Positions 1 to 5,740 of a stretch of DNA of 36,209 nucleotides are shown piece by piece. Made by a program: the position numbers and the translations under genes. Numbering within the stretch: position 1 is the stretch's first letter; every line of letters begins with the position of its first letter. Source of the stretch: an uncultured Nitrospira sp. (GTDB lineage Bacteria > Nitrospirota > Nitrospiria > Nitrospirales > Nitrospiraceae); contig CABVRW010000039.1 in assembly GCA_902500785.1 (NCBI GenBank), positions 1-36,209 on the forward strand, written 5' to 3'. The notes under the pieces were generated by a model that searched no databases, was not told where the DNA came from, and saw nothing but the letters and a program-made list of their open reading frames with translations.

Positions 1-441
1 AAAAAACCCGCTTCCGTGTGGAGATCAGACCTGCCTACTGACCGAGATTCATCCGGACACCCCGGCGGATGACCAACCTGGACGTCCCGCGCCTCCCCTT
101 CATCGGGCTCATTATGCGAGCCGTGCCTCCTACTGGCACCGAGATGGAAGCGTGTCCCTTCGGACTTCGTCTCGAAATTGCGACAGGCGCGACCCCCGAA
201 CCCACTCACGCGGCACGAAAGCGGGGGTTTCAACCTTATCCTGGCTCCACCTCCCTTCAACTCCGTCAGTTATCGGGGTAACCATGCCTCAGTTGAAATC
301 AATGAGGTAATTGGCACCATTGCCTCTCCCTGTCGCTGTCCCGTATCGCCCCACCCCACTCGACGATCCGATGACAGGATTGCATTTCGATCCTCATAAG
401 CAAGTGAACTTTCGCACCTTCGTCACGCTGTCGGAAAATTG
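1..441. other. Non-coding left flank
   Basis: I see no convincing gene here. The open frames are short, lack a Shine-Dalgarno (SD) sequence and resemble no family I know. One imperfect hairpin can be drawn from ACCCCCG at 192-198 and CGGGGGT at 222-228, the second arm followed by TTTC. It could be a terminator of a gene outside the window, but it has no long T tract. The right part (442-576) is the hsp20 upstream region described separately. Confidence 0.5.
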
Positions 442-487
442 TCCTCTGGCATCGAGTCTGCAACTCCTCTGGCATCGAGTCTGCAAC
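442..487 (+). promoter_or_regulatory. Tandem 23-bp duplication with two sigma-54-like -24/-12 elements
   Basis: A 23-bp unit at 442-464 is repeated perfectly and without spacer at 465-487. Each copy contains TGGCATCGAGTCTGCA (447-462 and 470-485), in which GG and GC are separated by exactly 10 bases. This fits the sigma-54 pattern TGGCACG-N4-TTGCW with three mismatches. If used, transcription would start about 12 bases after the GC, leaving a leader of roughly 80 to 105 bases before hsp20. No IR-type CIRCE element (HrcA operator) was seen. The repeat is seen directly; its promoter role is inferred. Confidence 0.55.
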
Positions 488-576
488 ACTGTCCCTACAT
501 CACAGCGAATTCAAGGGCACTGTGACAAGAAACCGGATCATGATTCACCTCCCCACACCGTAAAGGAGACATGACC

Positions 577-1050
577 ATGAGTGGACTTACCCGTTGGGAG
601 CCATTTCGAACACAGGGAAACCCGTGGCGAGAACTGGAAGATGTCGAGAAGCGCCTGTCCGCGCTCTGGGGCCGGACACCCAGCAAGGTGGAAGGCCAGA
701 AGGAAGCGATTTCGGTCGCAGAATGGTCTCCGCTCGTCGACATCACCGAAGACGAGAAGGAGTATGTGATCAAGGCGGAACTGCCGGAGGTCAAGAAGGA
801 AGACGTCAAGCTCACCGTTCAGGACAATGTGCTGGCCATTTCCGGCGAGCGGAAATACGAGAAGGAAGAGAAGGACAAGAAGTATCATCGCGTCGAGCGG
901 GCCTATGGCAGCTTCTTGCGGAGCTTCACGTTGCCGGAGGATGCGGACGGCAGCAAGGTCGCGGCGGAATACAAGGACGGCCTTCTCAAGGTGCACCTGC
1001 CGAAAGCGGAGCGGGCGAAGCCGAAATCCATCGAAGTGAAGGTGTCCTGA
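577..1050 (+). CDS. Hsp20 / alpha-crystallin family small heat-shock protein
   Basis: This is an ATP-independent holdase chaperone that binds unfolding cytoplasmic proteins. The alpha-crystallin domain covers roughly residues 50-155. It begins with WSPLVDITEDEKEYVIKAEL, includes the LPEVKKEDVKLTV strand pair and GERKYEKEE, and ends with the family signature A-x-x-x-x-G-L-L-x-V-x-L-P (AEYKDGLLKVHLP). The length of 157 residues is normal for bacterial class A/B Hsp20. ATG 577 is preferred over ATG 571 because AAGGAGA (563-569) lies 7 bases before 577 but almost touches 571. It leads a rightward run of stress genes. The upstream tandem sigma-54-like element suggests activator-dependent control. 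Confidence 0.95.
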   Translation: MSGLTRWEPFRTQGNPWRELEDVEKRLSALWGRTPSKVEGQKEAISVAEWSPLVDITEDEKEYVIKAELPEVKKEDVKLTVQDNVLAISGERKYEKEEKDKKYHRVERAYGSFLRSFTLPEDADGSKVAAEYKDGLLKVHLPKAERAKPKSIEVKVS

Positions 1051-1066
1051 GCGGAAGGAGTATGCC

Positions 1067-1216
1067 ATGTTCCGACATCCCCGATACTTGGACATCCCCT
1101 GGGAGATCCATTGGCATCCCGAAGATGCGTTTCACCGTCACCGGTGGCTCATGCTGTTCGTAATCCTCGCGACACTGCTGCTGATCGGTGTGGGGGTCAC
1201 GAGCGGATGGTGGTAG
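1067..1216 (+). CDS. 49-residue single-pass membrane protein
   Basis: I do not recognise this small protein. It has a clear ribosome binding site (GGAAGGAG, 1053-1060, six bases before the ATG) and sits only 16 bases after hsp20, so it is probably co-transcribed. The N-terminal half is rich in His, Pro and Trp (WEIHWHPEDAFHRHRW, residues 12-27), and is followed by one hydrophobic helix (LMLFVILATLLLIGVGV, 28-44) and a short TSGWW tail. The pattern fits a membrane microprotein with its His-rich end on one face, perhaps metal or heme binding. That role is only a guess from composition. Confidence 0.6.
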   Translation: MFRHPRYLDIPWEIHWHPEDAFHRHRWLMLFVILATLLLIGVGVTSGWW

Positions 1217-1267
1217 CGCTCGTTCGGGCTCACTGTCCGAGGAAAGCGGCAGGAGGAGTAGACTGTC

Positions 1268-1918
1268 ATGTTCAAGAACCGTGAAGAAGCCGGCGAACTC
1301 CTCGCGCAGGAACTGATCACGTTTTGCAACGATCCCACCGCTATTCTTCTCGCATTGCCGCGCGGGGGGGTCGTGGTGGCGTATCAATTGAGCCTGGCCC
1401 TGCATCTCCCGCTTGATGTGCTCATCACCCGCAAGATCGGCGCGCCGGACAATCCTGAATATGCCCTGGGTGCGGTCAGTGAAACAGGAGCGGTCTACTG
1501 GAATCGCGAGGCGCTGGCGGGGCTGTCACTCTCGGACCGGGAACTTGCGAGCGCCGTCCACGCACAGCAAAAAGAAGTCGCCAGGCGAGTGGCCCTCTAC
1601 CGGCAGGGACGGCCGTTCCCGGCCCTGAAAGACCGGACCGTCATTCTCGTGGATGACGGCCTCGCTACAGGCGCAACATTTTTTGCCTCCGTGGCGACCG
1701 CACGTCAGAGAAACCCGCGTAGCGTGATCGGAGCCATCCCTGTGGGCCCACGCAGCACCATGCAAGAAGCCAGGAGCCTAGTCGACCAGTTGATTGTCCT
1801 GCGGGTGCCGGAACCGTTTTACGCCGTGGGAAATTTCTATCGTGACTTTGAACAGGTTGAGGATCGAGAAGTGCTGCAATATCTCAATTTGGCCGAAGAA
1901 GCGTTCATGACCAAGTGA
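1268..1918 (+). CDS. Predicted phosphoribosyltransferase (COG1926 type)
   Basis: This is a type I phosphoribosyltransferase-fold protein. The PRPP-binding loop VILVDDGLATGAT is at residues 125-137, and an N-terminal LALPRGGVVVAYQ segment (28-40) and RKIGAPDNPEYALGAV (55-70) are typical of the COG1926 group. Length is 216 residues, as usual. The substrate is not known for this group. Such genes often lie beside Usp, Hsp20 and erythromycin-esterase-like genes in stress islands, which matches the surroundings. The SD sequence AGGAGGAG (1251-1258) lies nine bases before the ATG. Confidence 0.88.
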   Translation: MFKNREEAGELLAQELITFCNDPTAILLALPRGGVVVAYQLSLALHLPLDVLITRKIGAPDNPEYALGAVSETGAVYWNREALAGLSLSDRELASAVHAQQKEVARRVALYRQGRPFPALKDRTVILVDDGLATGATFFASVATARQRNPRSVIGAIPVGPRSTMQEARSLVDQLIVLRVPEPFYAVGNFYRDFEQVEDREVLQYLNLAEEAFMTK

Positions 1919-1926
1919 TAGCAGGG

Positions 1927-1960
1927 CTGCGTCCGCCGTGGGTCGGCGGATCCGGCGCAG
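1927..1960 (+). promoter_or_regulatory. Stem-loop between phosphoribosyltransferase and BCAM0308-type gene
   Basis: TCCGCCG (1932-1938) pairs with CGGCGGA (1944-1950) around a TGGGT loop. An outer stem CTGCG (1927-1931) with CGCAG (1956-1960) extends it past a one-sided bulge. There is no T tract, and the hairpin ends 16 bases before the next start codon, so it could be an attenuator or an RNA-stability hairpin rather than a terminator. Confidence 0.4.
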
Positions 1961-1976
1961 AAAGGGTATCCGACCG

Positions 1977-2471
1977 ATGAACACACAAATAGAAGGCGGA
2001 CACGGCGCGCGCCACGATCGATTCGTGCAAGAGTATGAGCATGATTCATACAAAACGCCGGGCAAGCTGAAGGAGCCCACAGTCTGTAAATCCTGCGGGG
2101 CCCTGTTCCATAAGGGACGCTGGACCTGGAAAACCAAGCCGGCCGGGGCCCATGAGATCGTGTGCCCGGCTTGCCGCCGCATTCAGGACAACTACCCTAA
2201 AGGCTTCGTCACTTTGAAAGGGTCCTACATAGAGCAGCACCGCGATCAGGTCATGGGTGTGATTCACAACACCGAGACGCAGGAAAAGAAGGAACACCCG
2301 TTGGCCCGCATCATGACGATCGTTGAGCAGCCGGACGGACTGGTCGTCTCCACCACCGACACCCACTTGCCTCGGCGTATCGGCGAAGCGCTGAAACATT
2401 CACATCACGGCGAGTTGGAGGTCCGCTATGACAAGGATGAGGAGTTTGTCCGTGTCATGTGGACCGGTTAG
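1977..2471 (+). CDS. BCAM0308-like zinc-ribbon protein
   Basis: This 164-residue protein matches the BCAM0308 family (related to the NMD3 N-terminal zinc domain). It has two CxxC knuckles in the first third, CKSC and CPAC, with GALFHKGRWTW between them, followed by an alpha/beta region ending in RYDKDEEFVRVMW. The family is named after a Burkholderia cenocepacia gene in a locus induced by low oxygen; RNA binding is suspected but not shown. ATG 1977 is chosen, with AAAGGG about 10 bases upstream. An in-frame GTG at 1938 would lie inside the upstream hairpin. The flanking phosphoribosyltransferase and Usp genes support a stress role. Confidence 0.75.
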   Translation: MNTQIEGGHGARHDRFVQEYEHDSYKTPGKLKEPTVCKSCGALFHKGRWTWKTKPAGAHEIVCPACRRIQDNYPKGFVTLKGSYIEQHRDQVMGVIHNTETQEKKEHPLARIMTIVEQPDGLVVSTTDTHLPRRIGEALKHSHHGELEVRYDKDEEFVRVMWTG

Positions 2472-2564
2472 GGGGCTTGGTCCGGCCGCCGTTTTCCAGC
2501 GATAACAGTGGTGGTATCACTCGAATGGTCGGGGCAACCGGATCCCAAGCGAGAAGGAGTGGGC

Positions 2565-3116
2565 ATGGGCGGATGGGAGCGAGCAGGGAGTCGGTTGTGC
2601 GGTCCGCTGGCCGGAGGGATTCTGATCGTCATCCTGACGTGGATGCCGGCAGCGGCCGAGATGCAGGTCCTTCCGGGAGCAGCGGCAGATCTCGATCAGG
2701 CCACGGTCAATGACGTGCTCGCAACATTCCAACGAGCGGAAAAGGCGCTTCACGCCCGCGATGTGGATGGCATGATGGCGCTCTATTCGGAACAGTACGA
2801 TTATCATGGGTTGAAAAAGGCCGACATGCGCAAGGTCTGGACCAACCTATTCGATGAGTTTCAAGAACTTTCCGATACCCATCACTTTTCTCGATTCATC
2901 AAGGTCGGATCCGGAGCCAAGACCATCATCGAAGTGACCTGCACAGGCAGCTTGTCGGGCCTGTCGAAAACCAGCGGCTTACGTGTGCCGATCGACAGTT
3001 GGTATGAGGAAGTTCACTACATGACGTTCGAAGACGGACAGTGGCGCATTCGCGGCAACGTCGGCGACGCTCCACGGGTCATGCCGTTCGGCACGTCGCC
3101 ACATCCGTTGTTCTAG
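2565..3116 (+). CDS. Secreted NTF2-like / SnoaL-type protein
   Basis: The first 28 or so residues form a signal peptide (hydrophobic LCGPLAGGILIVILTW, then MPAAAE). The rest resembles the NTF2-like fold: an alpha-helical start (VNDVLATFQRAEKALHARDVDGMMALYSEQYDYHG) followed by beta strands ending in YMTFEDGQWRIRGN. These small cone-shaped proteins bind ligands or act as isomerases; no active-site set can be assigned, so function is unknown. ATG 2565 has GAAGGAG (2553-2559) at a good distance. An upstream in-frame ATG at 2508 would bury the signal peptide. Length 183 residues. Confidence 0.7.
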   Translation: MGGWERAGSRLCGPLAGGILIVILTWMPAAAEMQVLPGAAADLDQATVNDVLATFQRAEKALHARDVDGMMALYSEQYDYHGLKKADMRKVWTNLFDEFQELSDTHHFSRFIKVGSGAKTIIEVTCTGSLSGLSKTSGLRVPIDSWYEEVHYMTFEDGQWRIRGNVGDAPRVMPFGTSPHPLF

Positions 3117-3169
3117 CAGGCCGTCGGCGAGAGAGTGACTCAGGCCGTGCCTGACAGCCCATGGTTGCC

Positions 3170-3236
3170 TCTGTGCCTTTGGTCGATTCTGAGCGCTGCA
3201 AGAGATTGGAGAGATTGTTCAGCATCCTAGCAGGGA
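3170..3236. repeat. Possible degenerate dispersed element (relative of 35460-35565)
   Basis: The reverse strand reads TGCTAGGATGCTGAACAATC and then a region with GCGCTCAGAATCGACC. It resembles the element near 35555, which reads CTAGCAGGATGTTGAAAACG followed by a similar GCTCAAGG stretch. I recall related short elements between genes in Nitrospira-type genomes, but identity here is low and the match is short. Confidence 0.3.
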
Positions 3237-3246
3237 AAGGAGTCCA

Positions 3247-4104
3247 ATGCGTGTCCTGATCGCACTCGACTGGTCGGAGCAGACGTTCGCCGCAGTTCGG
3301 GAGGTCTCGTATCTCTACGATCTGCAGGAAGTCATCCTGGTGCACGGTATCGACCTGGGCATGTTTCAATATCCGATCGTCGCGGAAGTGAGCAACATGC
3401 AGGGGTACGATGAATTTCGGACAGCCATGGAGAAGGCGGGTCAGCAATTGTTGGATCACACCACCACCCTGCTGCCCTCCGAGGGTCTGTCGATCACGCG
3501 TGTGTGCGAGTTCGCCAAACCGGCGTCGCTGATTCTCGATAAAGCTCGGGAGACCGGGGCGGATCTTATCGTCATCGGGGCGCGCGGGCGAGGCCGGGTC
3601 GGCGAGATGGTCCTGGGCAGCGTCTCCCATCGAGTCGCCATGCATGCAGACTGCACGACGCTGGTCGTCAAAGAGCGCCAGGGGCCGGTGAAACGCGTCA
3701 CCGTCGCGATCGAAGGCCATGAGGATGGCACGCGGATCAAGGCTTGGCTCCTCAGCCATCCGTTCAAGAATTCGGTCGATCTTACCCTTGTCAGCGTCGT
3801 ACGCCCGATTCCATCCACCGAACCGTTCAGCCTCTTCCCGCTTCAAGACTGGACGGGAATTGCCGTGCGTTCCGCCGAGGATCTGGTCAAGGACTTGGCC
3901 GCGTCGGTCATGAACCATCGTTATACGGTCGGCACGCAAGTGACCATCGGTGATCCCACCGACATCCTGACGGAGCGTGCCCGGTCGTCAGATCTGCTGA
4001 TCATCGGCTCTCACGGCCGCAAAACATTGGAGCGATTTCTCTTAGGAAGCATCTCCCACGCCCTATTGCACCACGTTCCCTGTCCGGTCTTGATCGTGCG
4101 ATGA
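3247..4104 (+). CDS. Tandem-domain universal stress protein UspA
   Basis: Two Usp domains lie in one 285-residue chain (about 1-140 and 150-285). Both have the ATP-binding signature G-2x-G-9x-G-[ST]: GARGRGRVGEMVLGSVSH in the first half and GSHGRKTLERFLLGSISH in the second. Such tandem Usps are ATP-binding cytoplasmic stress proteins linked to growth arrest, starvation and low oxygen. The SD sequence (AAAGGAG) lies a few bases before the ATG. It shares its orientation with hsp20 and the phosphoribosyltransferase. The 130-base gap before it may hold its own promoter; the candidates I saw there are weak. Confidence 0.92.
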   Translation: MRVLIALDWSEQTFAAVREVSYLYDLQEVILVHGIDLGMFQYPIVAEVSNMQGYDEFRTAMEKAGQQLLDHTTTLLPSEGLSITRVCEFAKPASLILDKARETGADLIVIGARGRGRVGEMVLGSVSHRVAMHADCTTLVVKERQGPVKRVTVAIEGHEDGTRIKAWLLSHPFKNSVDLTLVSVVRPIPSTEPFSLFPLQDWTGIAVRSAEDLVKDLAASVMNHRYTVGTQVTIGDPTDILTERARSSDLLIIGSHGRKTLERFLLGSISHALLHHVPCPVLIVR

Positions 4105-4153
4105 ATCTCGGACCATTGCGGCGCGAGACGCCGAAACATAAAGGAGCCCACGC

Positions 4154-4516
4154 ATGAAAACGTTCAGCATCCTCTCGGTTGTGTGTCTCATCATTCTCGG
4201 CAGTTCATGGGCCACCGCGCAAACCAACCGCGGCAATCCGCGGGACGGACAAGCCATCTATGAAAAACAATGCGTGCGTTGCCATGGCGACAAATTGGAC
4301 GGCGCCGGACCCGACAGCCAGTACCTGATCGTACGACCTGCCAATCTTCAATCCGTGAACTCGCGGGCCAAGACCGATTGGGAACTCTTGATCACGATTG
4401 CGAATGGCGCGCTCTTCAGTCCGATGCACGGGTATCGTGGGAAACTGACGGACCAGCAGATGCTGGATGTGTTGTCCTATATCCGGAGCATGGCGACGCC
4501 GGAGTTCGTGAGTTAG
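4154..4516 (+). CDS. Small periplasmic mono-heme cytochrome c
   Basis: A cleavable signal peptide (MKTFSILSVVCLIILGSSWATAQ) precedes a class I type cytochrome c with one heme motif CVRCH at residues 40-44. The distal Met is probably that of SPMHG, and the chain ends with the usual helix (MLDVLSYIRSMA). At 120 residues it is a single-domain electron carrier. It is closely similar along its whole length to the cytochrome at 21285-21650, including G-P-D-S, LLI.I.NG.LFSPMH and RG.L.D..M.DV. AAGGAG (4141-4146) is the SD sequence. The next gene is a thiol-disulfide membrane protein, which fits cytochrome maturation or redox supply. Confidence 0.9.
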   Translation: MKTFSILSVVCLIILGSSWATAQTNRGNPRDGQAIYEKQCVRCHGDKLDGAGPDSQYLIVRPANLQSVNSRAKTDWELLITIANGALFSPMHGYRGKLTDQQMLDVLSYIRSMATPEFVS

Positions 4517-4540
4517 CCCACCGGCGTTGTGGGCCAGGCG

Positions 4541-5737
4541 ATGATTCGACAGCGTCTTCTCCGCGCGAGCCTGCTGCTCATGCTGCTAGGGCTCTTCGGT
4601 GAACACGTTCCTGTTCGCGCATCCGACACCGTTGCGGATCTGGAAGTCTTCGTCCGGGCCGGGTGCCCGCACTGCGAGGCGGCGAAGACCTTCCTGCAGG
4701 AACTCCGGCGACGCCGGCCTGGGCTTCGACTCCTGATTCGGGATGTCGGTCAAGACCAGGCTGCATTGGTCCGGCTCGAAATGCTCGCGACACAGTATGC
4801 AGTGAGTCCGATCGGTGTGCCCGCCTTCTTCCTGCAGGGAGAGCTACTCATCGGCTATCAGGACGCGCAGACGACCGGTGCTCGCCTCCTCGCTCGTCTC
4901 GACGCGACGTCTGCGACCTCCGACGCCGAACCCTTTGCCGTCTGCCGTCCGGCACAACCGGATTGCACCGCCTCCGCGCAAGGTCCCGCGGACGACAGCG
5001 TGGTGCTTCCCTGGTTCGGCCGCCTCAGCCATCAGGAGATCGGGCTCCCTCTGTTTACTTTTGCCATCGGGCTGCTCGACGGCTTCAACCCCTGCGCGAT
5101 GTGGGTGTTGTTGTTTCTCTTGTCGCTTCTCGTCACGCTCCAAGACCGCATCAAGATGACCCTGGTCGCCGGGACGTTCGTCCTGGTGAGCGGCTTGGTA
5201 TATTTTGCGTTCATGGCCGCCTGGTTGAATGTCTTCCTGATCGTAGGCCTGTCCCGTACGGTCCAACTCGCGCTCAGCGGCCTCGCCATACTCATCGGCG
5301 CGGTCAATGTGAAAGATTTTTTCGCCTTCCGGCAGGGACTGTCATTCAGCATTCCGGAGGCCGCTAAACCTGGCCTCTACGCACGGCTCCGTCGGATTAT
5401 CCAGGCCGAGAATCTTACGGGCGCCCTGATCGGGGTCATGATCCTCGCCGGCCTGGTGAACATCGTCGAGCTGCTGTGCACAGCCGGTTTTCCGGCTCTC
5501 TACACTCATATCTTGAGCGCCCAAGCGCTCTCCTCCTGGCAGTATTACGGCTACCTCGGTCTCTACAACGCGGCCTATATGTTGGATGACGCGCTGATGG
5601 TGGTGATCGCAGTCGTCACCCTGGGACGCCGAAAGCTGGAAGAACGGGAAGGACGGTGGTTGAAACTGATCAGCGGGGCGGTCATGATCGGACTCGGCAT
5701 CCTGCTCCTTGTGAAACCGGGCCTGATCTCGGGATAA
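4541..5737 (+). CDS. Thioredoxin/glutaredoxin-like domain fused to a CcdA/DsbD-like membrane domain
   Basis: After a signal peptide (MIRQRLLRASLLLMLLGLFG, then HVPVRA) comes a periplasmic thioredoxin-fold domain with redox motif CPHC in RAGCPHCEAAKTFL. It is followed by a membrane region of about six helices that opens with DGFNPCAMWVLLFLLSLLV and later has VNIVELLCTAGFPALY. One cysteine in each of the two halves of the membrane region is the pattern of DsbD/CcdA electron-carrying proteins. The likely role is moving reducing power from the cytoplasm to a periplasmic partner. The start is uncertain: a GTG at 4529 is also in frame and neither has a strong SD sequence. It ends three bases before the next gene. 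Confidence 0.8.
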   Translation: MIRQRLLRASLLLMLLGLFGEHVPVRASDTVADLEVFVRAGCPHCEAAKTFLQELRRRRPGLRLLIRDVGQDQAALVRLEMLATQYAVSPIGVPAFFLQGELLIGYQDAQTTGARLLARLDATSATSDAEPFAVCRPAQPDCTASAQGPADDSVVLPWFGRLSHQEIGLPLFTFAIGLLDGFNPCAMWVLLFLLSLLVTLQDRIKMTLVAGTFVLVSGLVYFAFMAAWLNVFLIVGLSRTVQLALSGLAILIGAVNVKDFFAFRQGLSFSIPEAAKPGLYARLRRIIQAENLTGALIGVMILAGLVNIVELLCTAGFPALYTHILSAQALSSWQYYGYLGLYNAAYMLDDALMVVIAVVTLGRRKLEEREGRWLKLISGAVMIGLGILLLVKPGLISG

Positions 5738-5740
5738 TCC

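Noticed and set aside
160-270. tRNA-like or tmRNA-like 3' end (GGGGGTTTCAACC followed by GGCTCCACC)
   Set aside because: The T-arm does not pair and no acceptor or anticodon arms can be drawn.
3150-3210. GG-N10-GC candidates for sigma-54 before the UspA gene
   Set aside because: Only the GG and GC positions and one or two neighbours match. In GC-rich DNA this is expected by chance, unlike the sites at 12125 and 32226.
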